A stretch of DNA of 55,408 nucleotides, taken from the NCBI RefSeq assembly GCF_003977665.1, contig NZ_RYYV01000003.1:345885-401292 (forward strand), in the 5' to 3' direction. This DNA is from Dyella choica. GTDB taxonomy: Bacteria > Pseudomonadota > Gammaproteobacteria > Xanthomonadales > Rhodanobacteraceae. The position numbers were made by a program, and so were the translations under genes. The notes under the pieces were generated by a model that searched no databases, was not told where the DNA came from, and saw only the letters and a list, made by a program, of their open reading frames with translations. Positions 8,721 to 17,664 of this stretch are shown piece after piece. Each line of letters opens with the position of its first letter. Position 1 is the first letter of the stretch.

Positions 8721-11684
8721 TCAATCCTTCTTCGTCGTCCAGTGCGCCATCGGGGCCGGGCTGCCCAGCAAGTACCCTTGTCCCATCTCGCAGCCCATGC
8801 TCATCAGCGCCTCTCGCTGCGCCTGTGTCTCGATACCTTCGGCGATGACCTGGATATTGAGCGCATGCGCCAGCGCAAGAATCGCCGCCACCACTGTGGT
8901 GCTGTTGCTGCTGCCGGCCTTGTCCAGTTCATGCACGAAGGCGCGATCGATCTTGAGCATGCGCAAGGGCAGGGAGTGCAGGTAGCTCAATGACGAGTAG
9001 CCGGTGCCGAAATCGTCCAGCGCGGCGCCTACCCCCACGCTGCGCAGGCGATCGAGTACGGCGCGCACGCTTTCGGGATTGTCCAGCAGCGCCCCTTCCG
9101 TGACTTCGGTGACCAGCCGGGAGGGCGCCAGGCCGGTGCGTTCGAGCATCTTCAGGATGCGCACGTCGAAATCGGCATGGCGCAGATGCAAGGCCGACAC
9201 GTTGAAGGTAATGAACAGGTCGACCGAGCCTAGCTGCGCCAGCAGCCGGCAACTAAGTTCGAACAGGCGCCAGTCGATCGCCTCGATCAGCCCGCTGTCC
9301 TCGGCGATCTTTATGAAATCCAGCGGCCGCAGCAGTCCGCGCTGCGGGTGGTTCCAGCGGATCAACGCTTCGTAGCCCACTACCTTGCCGTCGCCGAGAC
9401 GGCAGATCGGCTGAAAATACGGCTCGAATTCATTCTGCCGCAAGGCCTTGCGCAATTCGCTTTCCATCGCCAGCACGTCCACCATGCCTTTGGCCAGCGC
9501 TTCGTCGAATACCGCGAAGCGTTTGCGACCCAGCTCCTTGGCCTGGTACAGCGCCATGTCGGCGTCGCGGATCAATTCGTCCGCGTCCAGATAACTGTCA
9601 TCGCCACAGGCGATGCCCACGCTCACCGAAGGTTCGAGTTCCTTGCCGGAGATGCGCAGCGGCATCGCCACGGCCTGCAGCACGCGGTCGGCAATGATGG
9701 TGGCGGTATCGATGTTTTCGATCTGCTCCAACAGGATGGCGAATTCGTCGCCGGAGAGCCGCGCCACCATGTCAGGTTCGCGCACGTGCGTAAGCAGCCG
9801 TACCGCGACTGCCTTCAGGAATTCGTCGCCGGCCAGATGGCCCAGGCTGTCGTTGATGACCTTGAAGCGATCGACGTCGATGTACAGCAGTGCGCAGCGG
9901 CGGTTCGGATCGCTCTGGATGCGGTTGAGCACGCGGTCGAGCCGCTCGCGCAGGTAGCCGCGGTTGGGCAGGCCGGTGAGCGGATCGTGCATCACCTGGT
10001 GATGCAGCTGCTGCTGCATCTGTTCGCGCCGCTGGATTTCGGCGCGCAGCTCGCGCGTGCGTTCTTCCACACGATGCTCGAGCCGCAGGTTGGCCAGATG
10101 CAGGGCGGCAGCGGAACGGCGGCGATAAATGCTGTTGGCGATCTGCAAGGCGACGAAACTCAGCAACTCCTGCTCGGGAGCGCCATAGGCGGAATGCGTT
10201 TCGTAGCTTTGAACGGCGATCAAGCCGATCACCGCCTCGTCCACCTTCAGCGGCACGCCCAGCCAACAGGCGGAAGGTTCGCCGATGTGGTGCGGCACTA
10301 CTTCGCCCGAGCGCGTCAGCGCTCTGATGTCTTCACCCGTCCCCGACCACGCCTGGCCGCGGCGCAGCACGTATTCGCTCATGCCGCGGCCGACCGGTCG
10401 CGACAGCTGGTGGCGCACACCGGAATCCATGTAATACGGGAATTCCAGTTTGGCACGATCGTCACTCAGCAGGGCGATGAAGAAATTCTTGGCATCCAGC
10501 AAGCGCCCCACCACTACATGCACGCGCTCGTAGAAAGTGTTCTCGTCGATGTCGGCGGTGGCCAGCTGCGCTACCTGGAACAGGGCTTCCTGCAAGCGTT
10601 CGGCACGATGCCGTTCGCGCACCTCCTGGCGCAAACCGCGGTTGACTTCGGCCAGCTCCTGCGTGCGCTGGCGCACGCGCTGTTCGAGTTCGTCCTTGCT
10701 TTCCTTGCGCTCCAGTGCGGTGAGGATGTGGTTGCCGACGAACTCCAGCAGGGCCAGATCGTCGCGCGAATAGACAATGCCGGTTCCGTAGCTTTGCACC
10801 ACCAGCGCGCCATGCACCTCGCCATTGCGCAGCATCGGCACGCCCAGCCAGTCGTCGCTGTCGGGGCCTGCAATCAAAAGCGGGCCGCTTACCTGCTGCT
10901 GCAGTTGCTCGTTGGTGCCCATCAGCGGCTTGCCGCGGCTAAGCAGGTACCAGGTCAGCGTGTGCTGCCGGTCATCCATGCGGATATCGCGATTGGTTTC
11001 GGGCTGGTTCTGGTCTTGAGTGTCCGCGTAATACAGGAAACGCATGCAAGCGCGCTGTGAGTAGTGACGGACGATGAAGAAGTTTTCCGCATACATCAGG
11101 CCGCTGACGATGCGATGGATCTCCCGCAGCATGTCCGGCATGTCCAGGTTCGAGCTGGAAAGCTCGGAGATCGAGAACAGCGCCCGCTGCAAATTTTCCG
11201 AATGCTCGAGCTGGTTGTGCGAGTCGTGCAGTTGCGCCAGCTTGATCGTGTGATGCAGCTGGCGTATCCCCAATTGCAGATACGAGCCCATCTTGGCGAG
11301 CAGCGCCTTGGCCGAGCCCTCGATGGTCAGGCTGAGCAGCAGCACCACGTGCTGTGCCGGGAGCAGGACCAGCGCATAGCGTCTGCCGTCGGCTGAGAGG
11401 TACACGCCGTCGGCAGCCAGCAACGCGCCCTGGGCCAGCGCGATTTCCTCGGCGTCGGGCGCGTCGGCGCCACCCTGTTGTTCCGGATTGCCGGGCATCA
11501 GCACCCTTGCCTTGAGGCAATGGGGCTGAGCATGCAGCAGTGTCTCGATCAGCGTGCAGACTTCGCCGGGTGTTTCGGCCTCGATCAGGCAGCCGAGCCA
11601 GGCCGTATTTTCCGGCTCTTTGGAGGCAATGACTGGGATGGGAAGGCTCAGGCTCATGGCCACCAAATTGCCGCTATGGATCAC
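8721..11684 (-). CDS. GAF-GAF-GGDEF-EAL cyclic-di-GMP turnover protein
   Basis: A 987-residue soluble protein. After an N-terminal unassigned region (1-150) come a GAF domain (about 165-330), a coiled coil, a second GAF domain (about 365-535), a coiled coil, a GGDEF domain (about 565-725) and an EAL domain (about 740-985). The GGDEF signature reads RLSGDEFAIL, with Ser in place of the first Gly, so cyclase activity is uncertain. The EAL side looks catalytically complete (YEALIRW, FNVSALHL, EVTEGALL, DDFGTGYSS, MLKIDRAFV, AEGIET). Net phosphodiesterase activity is likely, tuned by the GAF sensors. The first codon is GTG; an ATG nine codons later (11657) is an alternative start. Stands alone. 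Confidence 0.9.
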   Translation of the reverse strand: MIHSGNLVAMSLSLPIPVIASKEPENTAWLGCLIEAETPGEVCTLIETLLHAQPHCLKARVLMPGNPEQQGGADAPDAEEIALAQGALLAADGVYLSADGRRYALVLLPAQHVVLLLSLTIEGSAKALLAKMGSYLQLGIRQLHHTIKLAQLHDSHNQLEHSENLQRALFSISELSSSNLDMPDMLREIHRIVSGLMYAENFFIVRHYSQRACMRFLYYADTQDQNQPETNRDIRMDDRQHTLTWYLLSRGKPLMGTNEQLQQQVSGPLLIAGPDSDDWLGVPMLRNGEVHGALVVQSYGTGIVYSRDDLALLEFVGNHILTALERKESKDELEQRVRQRTQELAEVNRGLRQEVRERHRAERLQEALFQVAQLATADIDENTFYERVHVVVGRLLDAKNFFIALLSDDRAKLEFPYYMDSGVRHQLSRPVGRGMSEYVLRRGQAWSGTGEDIRALTRSGEVVPHHIGEPSACWLGVPLKVDEAVIGLIAVQSYETHSAYGAPEQELLSFVALQIANSIYRRRSAAALHLANLRLEHRVEERTRELRAEIQRREQMQQQLHHQVMHDPLTGLPNRGYLRERLDRVLNRIQSDPNRRCALLYIDVDRFKVINDSLGHLAGDEFLKAVAVRLLTHVREPDMVARLSGDEFAILLEQIENIDTATIIADRVLQAVAMPLRISGKELEPSVSVGIACGDDSYLDADELIRDADMALYQAKELGRKRFAVFDEALAKGMVDVLAMESELRKALRQNEFEPYFQPICRLGDGKVVGYEALIRWNHPQRGLLRPLDFIKIAEDSGLIEAIDWRLFELSCRLLAQLGSVDLFITFNVSALHLRHADFDVRILKMLERTGLAPSRLVTEVTEGALLDNPESVRAVLDRLRSVGVGAALDDFGTGYSSLSYLHSLPLRMLKIDRAFVHELDKAGSSNSTTVVAAILALAHALNIQVIAEGIETQAQREALMSMGCEMGQGYLLGSPAPMAHWTTKKD

Positions 11685-12025
11685 CTATCAGTAGGTACGC
11701 GAAGTGCAGGAAACGTGAACCCATGCCGGTCAATGAGGCATTGCTGCAGTGACTTTGTCAATGTATCGGCTAAACCCTTGATGGCTTTACCGGCTATCTC
11801 GGGTCCATCCCCGTGGCGCGCGCTGGGAGGGGCGGGTACAGGCCTGGCCCCCGGTTTGCACCCTAGAACCCATGGCGAACATTTTCGCGGTGATTGGCTC
11901 TCGATTTTTGAACTGCCCGAGGCTATTGGTTTGGACGCATGACTTCATACAGGTGCGTGGACACCCGATGTTCGCCGAGGATATTCGACGCAGGAACCAA
12001 TCTCAGGAAGAAAAGGGGGGTAAAG
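11685..12025. other. Gene-free interval between the EAL gene and the lipoprotein
   Basis: No coding sequence with a credible start was found in this 341-bp divergent spacer. It should contain both promoters. An AGGGGGG Shine-Dalgarno sequence for the lipoprotein lies at its right end (about 12014-12020). Confidence 0.4.
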
Positions 12026-12436
12026 ATGAACAAGGCTGTTGCAGTCATGGCGGTTGCGGTATTGCTTGCAGGATGTGCCACTACCAGCGGGACCAAGGTC
12101 GACCCCACGGCGATAGCTTCATTCCAGCCTGGCGTGACCACCGTCGCTCAGGCCGAGGCGGCTTTGGGCCAACCGTTCCTGGTCACCCATACCTCGGATG
12201 GCGGCCAGCAGTTGCAATACGTAAGCAAGCATCAGGAGGTAACCGGGGACGGCATGCCGACCACCGGTTCGCAGATTCCCAAGCACGTGGAAAAGTCCGT
12301 CTCCACGGTGCTGGTGTTCGATCAGAACGGCTACTTCGTCAGTTCCTCGTCGAATTCGACGACCAAGGACAACAAGTACCCGTCAGAGCTTGGAAACCTC
12401 GGTGCCGGCGACGTAAACAAGCAGATGAGGCAGTAG
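12026..12436 (+). CDS. BamE/SmpA-like small outer-membrane lipoprotein
   Basis: A 136-residue protein. It starts with a lipoprotein signal (MNKAVAVMAVAVLLAGC, lipobox LAGC, lipid Cys at 17), and the residue after Cys is Ala, favouring the outer membrane. The motif FQPGVTTVAQAEAALGQPF matches the helix-turn of the BamE/OmlA fold, followed by predicted beta strands (QQLQYVSKHQE, STVLVFDQNGYFV). It is a BamE-like paralogue; the probable true BamE is at 44214-44675. Start chosen because of the strong AGGGGGG six bases upstream and the lipobox. Role beyond envelope location unknown. Confidence 0.8.
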   Translation: MNKAVAVMAVAVLLAGCATTSGTKVDPTAIASFQPGVTTVAQAEAALGQPFLVTHTSDGGQQLQYVSKHQEVTGDGMPTTGSQIPKHVEKSVSTVLVFDQNGYFVSSSSNSTTKDNKYPSELGNLGAGDVNKQMRQ

Positions 12437-12547
12437 TCAGTCTGCAATCACCAGTGCCCTGGTGATCGACGATCTTTCAGTCTTGCGCCGTAGGTCTCGC
12501 CAAAAAGCCTGCTCAAGGCGGAATCGATAAGTTGGCTGCATCGGGCT

Positions 12548-12571
12548 CCCTCCCCTGCAAGCAGGGGAGGG
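12548..12571. repeat. CCCTCCCCTGC hairpin repeat, copy 3
   Basis: Perfect 11-bp arms CCCTCCCCTGC (12548-12558) and GCAGGGGAGGG (12561-12571) enclose an AA loop, followed by TTGGGGTGGGGT. It lies between the BamE-like gene and the reductase remnant. This is the cleanest copy of the short hairpin family; the copy at 19796 carries a similar tail (GCTGGGGTGAAG). Confidence 0.7.
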
Positions 12572-12608
12572 TTGGGGTGGGGTGACGCGAGCGAAGCGCG
12601 CGCCTGGT

Positions 12609-13071
12609 TCAAACCGGCGGCGGATTGCGATCTGCAAATCCACGCTGATGCCAATAGGGGTAGACAGGCGTCACCGCGCTGGCCTGGTCGAGCTTCGTCA
12701 CCTGCTCTGGGGAAAGCTCCCAGCCCACTGCGCCCAGGTTGTGCCGCAGCTGTTCCTCATTGCGCGCACCGATTACCACGGTGGCAACGGTGGGGCGCTG
12801 CAATAGCCATTTCAGTGCGATCTGCGGCACGCTTTTGCCGGTTTCCTCGGCTACCTCGTCGAGCGCATCGACCACGCGATACAGGTAGTCGTCGTCGACC
12901 TGCGGCCCCATCTCCGCCGTCTTGTGCAGACGGCTGGTGGCCGGCAACGGCTGGCCGCGGCGCAGCTTGCCGGTAAGGTCGGCGCAGCAGGGCGGGAACG
13001 CAACCCCCGGTCGGCGAGTTGCGCAGCATCAGGCAAGAAAACCGTTCGATCGGATCGGTTACGCCGAACAC
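12609..13071 (-). pseudogene. Aldo/keto reductase remnant (C-terminal part, frameshifted)
   Basis: The last open stretch (12609-12947) encodes about 112 residues typical of an aldo/keto reductase C-terminus (QIALKWLLQRPTVATVVIGAR, then NEEQLRHNLGA...LSPEQVTKLD). Upstream the match continues in the same frame (ADLTGKLRRGQPLP) but before that jumps between frames: FLPDAAQLADRGL in one and TDPIERF in another, all in the order expected for the family. The N-terminal half, with the catalytic Tyr, Lys and His, is absent. I infer a decayed gene truncated near 13071 with at least two frameshifts. Confidence 0.75.
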
Positions 13072-13207
13072 CCAGCAGGGAAGGGTGGTCCAGGGCCAGA
13101 CAAATTCGCATGAAAAGTGCGCGGCGACTGGCGAAATGCAGCGAGCAGACGCTCAGCCTGTGCAGCTGGTGTATAAATCTCGGCCTATCAACGACAGGGA
13201 GCACCCT

Positions 13208-13450
13208 ATGCCGAATGCATCCAAGGCCGACGCCGACATCATCAACGAGGCGTACGCCGGAAAACTGCGCAGCCTCTATGACACCTTCTTTCTTGCCGTG
13301 GTGCAGGCGCCGGACAACCCCAGCCCGGCCAAGGAGGCGTTTGTCAGGGGCGTGATACTTGCCCGTGCCGTGCGGGATATGGCGATCGGTGGGCTGCCGG
13401 CGGAGGGTACGCCACCGCCCATGCCGTTTCATGCCATTGCCAAAGCATGA
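13208..13450 (+). CDS. Small hypothetical protein
   Basis: An 80-residue protein, not recognised. It is predicted mostly alpha-helical (KADADIINEAYAGKLRSLY, then AKEAFVRGVILARAVRDMAI), with a Pro-rich end. AGGGAG lies 6-11 bp before the ATG. It begins about 140 bp from the decayed reductase and reads away from it; it converges with the MASE1 gene 21 bp downstream. No signal peptide or cysteines. Confidence 0.6.
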   Translation: MPNASKADADIINEAYAGKLRSLYDTFFLAVVQAPDNPSPAKEAFVRGVILARAVRDMAIGGLPAEGTPPPMPFHAIAKA

Positions 13451-13471
13451 CGCTAGGCTTGCCTGGCACGA

Positions 13472-15118
13472 CTAATGAGCCCAAAGGCGCAACGGGGGGG
13501 GCATCGTGGACAAGCGTTCCTGCTCCATTTCAGGGATGTCATGCAGCAGGAACGTGAGGCGCAATTTGTCCCCCTTGATGCGGGTATGCAGCTCGCCGTT
13601 GAACAGGTTTGCGTGGTCCTTCAGTTCGACCAGTTCCAGCCGGGTGGCTCCCAGTTTTTGCGCCAGCCGGTCGCGCTCGCCCTCTACAAACAGAAGGGCG
13701 CCAAAGGCGGATGAGCCCAGCGCCCCTTCGACGCGCAGCACCACCAGGCGATGATCGCCGATCTCGACCCCGCGCAAGGTCAGGCGCAGATGGGAGCAGC
13801 GCATATGCGTACAAATATAGACCACCGATTCGCACGCCAGCCGGTAGATCGCAGTATGCAGGTTCGATGAGTGCATGCCGAAGCCAAAGCCGCGGCCCCT
13901 GATCTGGTAGCTGTAGGCAATGCCTGCCGCATTCAGGACATCGCCGATGTTTTCGCGCAGCGCCGCGGGTAAATCCTTGCGCCGCCAGGCGATCGGATGC
14001 ATGGTGGCGGCGATTTGCTGCACCTTGTCCCGCAAGGTCGCAGCCTGCTTGGAATACATGCGGCTTTCGTTGGCCGGCAGCATCACCTGGAATCGATGAA
14101 GCAGGCGGTTCTGGCTGAGCTGCAATTCGCCGTTGACGTGTTCCAGGGTTTCCGATGCCTGGCGCAGGCGCATCTCGCCCACGTAAAGGCTCTGTCTGGC
14201 CAGTCGCATCGCTCGTTTGACGTCGATGCGTTCCCGTTCCTCCCGCTGATGCATGGCCGAGATACGGGCGCCCATCGCAATGAGGCAGGTGATAGCGAAC
14301 GCGATGATTGCCTGTACCTGCAAGACCATCGGGTCCGGCGTGTCGTAATTCATCAACACGCAGATGCAGGCGACCACGAAGGTTCCGCCAAGCACCGCGG
14401 CACGCCAGCCGTGCTTGAGGGTAAGCCAAGCGACAGGCATGAACATGAAAAGGCAGTAGACCGGCTTTTGCTCATTGGCGTGGAAGGCAAGCCACGACAA
14501 GATCAGCTGCATGGGTATCAGCAGGCCGGCGGCTTCCAGCGCCAAAGAGCCTTGTATGAACCCGCGCAGCCGTTTCCACGGTGTCCCCGGGCGGTAATCT
14601 AGCTTGGCGATGACCACCCAGGGAATGGTCGTCAGCAGGGCGACGTAAGCGCCGACAAACAGGTAGATCAATATCATCGGCGTGATTTCGACGCCCGGAC
14701 TCTTGGCCAGAACCATGGCTCCCTGCTTGACCAGCGACCAGATGGCCGAAACCAGCAGCGCGCAGAGCAGCAGGATGGGAAAGTTGACCAGCCGCCGGGA
14801 AGGGAATAGGGCCAGCTTCTCCCGGCACAGCCAGACCACCGGCATGGCGAAGGCTATCAGGGGCAGGCTACTGGCGATCGCCCACGGAACGCCAAATCGG
14901 GGTGCGTCGAGATAACTCTGGTACGCGCTGGCGGCCGTATCTGCGATCACCAAGGCGAGCCAGTAGCGATAAGGAAGCAGCAGCAGAAGGCCAAGGCGAA
15001 GCCCGGCCGTAAGTTGCCAGTGGGCATCCGATAGCGGACGAATCAGTGCATAGAGGGCGAGGTAGCCCACTGTCACCGTTGCCTGCCACAGCATCGACCA
15101 ACCGTGTCGTTTCCACAT
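13472..15118 (-). CDS. MASE1 membrane sensor with degenerate histidine-kinase core
   Basis: A 548-residue protein starting MWKRHGWSM, with AGGGGG 6 bp upstream (in-frame extension to 15232 rejected). About residues 10-290 form eight or so hydrophobic spans of MASE1 type, followed by a coiled coil. The region equivalent to the HisKA_3 box reads AATLRDKVQQ, where the intact paralogue at 45517-47100 reads AAELHDELGQ: the phospho-His is Arg. The HATPase N-box equivalent reads ACESVVYICTH, where the paralogue has AQESATNAVKH; the Asn is lost. No G-boxes follow. It probably binds a partner or ligand rather than phosphorylating. It stands alone with no adjacent regulator. Confidence 0.8.
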   Translation of the reverse strand: MWKRHGWSMLWQATVTVGYLALYALIRPLSDAHWQLTAGLRLGLLLLLPYRYWLALVIADTAASAYQSYLDAPRFGVPWAIASSLPLIAFAMPVVWLCREKLALFPSRRLVNFPILLLCALLVSAIWSLVKQGAMVLAKSPGVEITPMILIYLFVGAYVALLTTIPWVVIAKLDYRPGTPWKRLRGFIQGSLALEAAGLLIPMQLILSWLAFHANEQKPVYCLFMFMPVAWLTLKHGWRAAVLGGTFVVACICVLMNYDTPDPMVLQVQAIIAFAITCLIAMGARISAMHQREERERIDVKRAMRLARQSLYVGEMRLRQASETLEHVNGELQLSQNRLLHRFQVMLPANESRMYSKQAATLRDKVQQIAATMHPIAWRRKDLPAALRENIGDVLNAAGIAYSYQIRGRGFGFGMHSSNLHTAIYRLACESVVYICTHMRCSHLRLTLRGVEIGDHRLVVLRVEGALGSSAFGALLFVEGERDRLAQKLGATRLELVELKDHANLFNGELHTRIKGDKLRLTFLLHDIPEMEQERLSTMPPPLRLWAH

Positions 15119-15810
15119 TCCTTGCCCCCTTGCAGGAATGACTTCCCTTGGATGAAAGCTGTTCAAGACAAGACCAGCGCCCCCCGGCGGCTGGACCGTT
15201 GTCATGCGGTGCGTCCGCTTTTCCCCTGGCACCTGAAGGGATCATATCGGTACGCATCAGGTTTGTGCAAAGCATTTTCGTCCGGCAAAAGCTGCATGCA
15301 TTTTTGGGGAAGTTGTCCGCCCGTCTGTCACATCACCTAGCGCAGGGAAGGCCTGATTGACGTCATGTCCGGATTGGCCTTACGCAGTGATGCTGACAAT
15401 GTCGGCTCGCCATGTTCGCGCAAGCAGCGAGCAGACCGGGATGGTCATCCCAGCCTAAGCGCAAGAATAACTTTGAAAAGACATGGTCGTCACATATCCG
15501 ATCGCACACTCAGCGAATCCGTCTGCGCAATGTGACGGGTGATTGAGGTTTTCACAGGAAACAGGGGCAGGGATTCATGCGGCACAGAAAGCGGCGTCAT
15601 TCGTCCTAGAGCTGTTCCAGCGTGTGTTTTGGTTGCAGGCGTGATTGCGCATGGCGGTGAGGTTACGCCGTGGGTGCGGTCAGCCGCGCGCGGGCGAATG
15701 GCGGAGCTTCATTGCCGATCAAGCATGCGGCAGCGGTGCGCATTGCAAGCGTGGCCGATCCAGCTGGCAAACCTTCCCCAGGAAAGGGCGTTCATTGAAG
15801 GGGTGATGCG
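15119..15810. other. Gene-free interval upstream of the decarboxylase operon
   Basis: No credible gene in about 690 bp. Short open frames here lack ribosome sites and family features. A partial copy of the long palindrome family (GGGATGGTCATCCCAGCCTA, about 15439-15458) is present. The interval should carry the promoters of the MASE1 gene (left) and the decarboxylase operon (right); none is obvious. Confidence 0.4.
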
Positions 15811-15873
15811 ATGGCTTTGAAGCTACTCGATCGTGCTTATGACGGCAGGGGCTGGCCAGGGGAGGTGCCATGA
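15811..15873 (+). CDS. Possible 20-codon leader peptide overlapping the decarboxylase start
   Basis: The frame MALKLLDRAYDGRGWPGEVP starts with ATG, preceded by AAGGGG about 8 bp upstream, and its TGA overlaps the decarboxylase ATG (ATGA at 15870-15873). Such an arrangement can couple translation or sense an amino acid. There is only one Trp and no run of regulatory codons, so attenuation is not evident. It could be chance. Confidence 0.35.
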   Translation: MALKLLDRAYDGRGWPGEVP

Positions 15874-17633
15874 CACACAGCAACATTTCGAAGAAGTCGC
15901 TGTTCGCTGCAGGTCCGGCCGCGGGTACCGGCTTCACTGTCGCCGACTACCTGCTGACCCGGCTCAAGCAGCTGAATGTTACGGATGTATTCCAGATTCC
16001 CGGCGACTACGTGAAGCACTTCACCCAGGCGCTGGAGCACTTCGACGGCATCAACACGATCGGTGCGATCAACGAACTGGATGCCGCTTACGCCGCCGAT
16101 GCTTACGCGCGCAGTCGCGGCCTTGCAGCGGTATCGCTGCAATTCGGCGTGAGCACTTTCAGTGCGCTCAACGCCATTGCCGGCGCCTGGGTCGAACGCA
16201 GTCCCATCGTGGTGATCAGCGCTACGCCCGGCGCCGACATGCGTGACATCACGGACATGTATGACGTGCTGTTCCACCATTCCACCGGCGACCTTGATGC
16301 AGACCGGAAGGTCTACGAGAACGTTACTGTCCGGGCGATCACGCTCAGCACCAACGCGGGGGCCGCCGAGCAGATCGACGAATTGCTGATTGACGCGATC
16401 ACGCATAAGCGTCCCGTGTATATCGCCTGCTACAAGGAGGTCTGGGGCCAGCCCTGTACCCATCCGCCGAAGACGCCGCTCAAGCCGCGCATTACCCACA
16501 GTTCGGAATTGGCGCTACGCAATGCGGTGGATCAGGCCTGGACGCAGATCACCAAGGCGAAGCAGCCGTTGATCTTCGCCGGCGTGGAGGTTTTGCGTTT
16601 CGGCCTGTCCGAGCTGCTGCAGCAGCTCATCGAGGCCAGCGGATTTCTTTATACCACCACGACACTGGGCAAGACCGTGCTGGACGAAAAGGGCGACAAG
16701 TTCATCGGCACGTATTCCGATGCCGCGTCGATCGAATCGGTGCAGGAAATCGTCCAGGCTTCCGACTGCGTACTGACCCTTGGCACGATCATTACCGACG
16801 ACTATCTCGTTTTTATCGAGAGCAAGTACGCCGACATGGTTTTGGCGGACAGCGCAGGCGTGCGTGTCGGCTATTTCAAATACGGTGCCGTGAGCATGCA
16901 GGATTTCATGCAGGCCCTGCTGGCGAAGTTCAAGGCGGACAAGGCGTATCCGATCAAGGCCAAGGCACCGCCGCAGCCCAAATATCCGCAGCCATGGGCG
17001 GGCAATTCCGACCCGGTCTACGACAACAAGCCGCAAGTCATCACCTACAACCGGTTCTTCGAACACACGATGAAGTTCCTGCACGAGCACAAGCTGTTGA
17101 AGGACATCCTGATGACCTATGGCGTCAGTTCGGCGATGTACGTCGCCACCAACTGTTACGGCCTGTCTCAAGGCAGCTTCATCGCATCGGCGGCTTGGCA
17201 ATGCATCGGCTTCGAGACCGGCGCCGCAGCCGGCGCGCAGCTGGGTAGCGGCAAACGCGTCTGGACGGTAGCTGGCGACGGCGGCTTCATGATGGTCTGC
17301 CAGTCGCTGTCTACGCTGGCCCGCCATAAGCTCAATGCGGTGATCTTCGTGATGAGCAACCAGGTTTACGCCATCGAGCAGGTGTACGTGGACATGGCCG
17401 CTTTCCAGCCTGGTCCGAAACATCGCTTCGATGCCTTCGACATCTTGCCCAGTTGGGACTACCTCGCGCTGGCCAAGGCCTTCGGCGCGGAAGGCATCCG
17501 GGTGGAAAAGGTGGATGAGCTGGTCGCCGCGCTGCCCCGCATCGCGGGGATCAAGGACAAGCCCGTGCTAGTCGAAGTTGTCATTCCGCAAAAAGATCTG
17601 CCCGGCCAGATGTATCGCCTCGGCAGTGAATGA
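15870..17633 (+). CDS. ThDP-dependent 2-oxoacid decarboxylase (pyruvate/indolepyruvate decarboxylase family)
   Basis: A 587-residue cytosolic enzyme expected to convert a 2-oxoacid to an aldehyde and CO2. The ThDP-activating Glu is at 69 (AINELDAAYAADAYAR). The paired histidines diagnostic of pyruvate/phenylpyruvate decarboxylases are at 136-137 (DVLFHHSTGD). The ThDP/Mg motif runs from GDGG at 469-472 to MSNQ near 498. AGGGGAGG precedes the ATG. The substrate cannot be fixed: pyruvate, phenylpyruvate, indolepyruvate or a branched 2-oxoacid are possible. A flavin oxidase starts 31 bp downstream, arguing that the 2-oxoacid comes from oxidation of an amino acid. Confidence 0.88.
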   Translation: MTHSNISKKSLFAAGPAAGTGFTVADYLLTRLKQLNVTDVFQIPGDYVKHFTQALEHFDGINTIGAINELDAAYAADAYARSRGLAAVSLQFGVSTFSALNAIAGAWVERSPIVVISATPGADMRDITDMYDVLFHHSTGDLDADRKVYENVTVRAITLSTNAGAAEQIDELLIDAITHKRPVYIACYKEVWGQPCTHPPKTPLKPRITHSSELALRNAVDQAWTQITKAKQPLIFAGVEVLRFGLSELLQQLIEASGFLYTTTTLGKTVLDEKGDKFIGTYSDAASIESVQEIVQASDCVLTLGTIITDDYLVFIESKYADMVLADSAGVRVGYFKYGAVSMQDFMQALLAKFKADKAYPIKAKAPPQPKYPQPWAGNSDPVYDNKPQVITYNRFFEHTMKFLHEHKLLKDILMTYGVSSAMYVATNCYGLSQGSFIASAAWQCIGFETGAAAGAQLGSGKRVWTVAGDGGFMMVCQSLSTLARHKLNAVIFVMSNQVYAIEQVYVDMAAFQPGPKHRFDAFDILPSWDYLALAKAFGAEGIRVEKVDELVAALPRIAGIKDKPVLVEVVIPQKDLPGQMYRLGSE

Positions 17634-17664
17634 AATGCCCGTTCCTCTACCCGAGGGCTCGACC

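Noticed and set aside
9348-11060. A 570-codon plus-strand open frame opposite the GGDEF-EAL gene
   Set aside because: Low-complexity His/Gln/Ala/Leu content, no ribosome site, and full overlap with a clearly recognised multidomain protein.
15539-15820. 93-codon open frame upstream of the decarboxylase
   Set aside because: No ribosome site, no recognisable content, and Cys/Arg/Trp-rich composition typical of non-coding GC-rich DNA.
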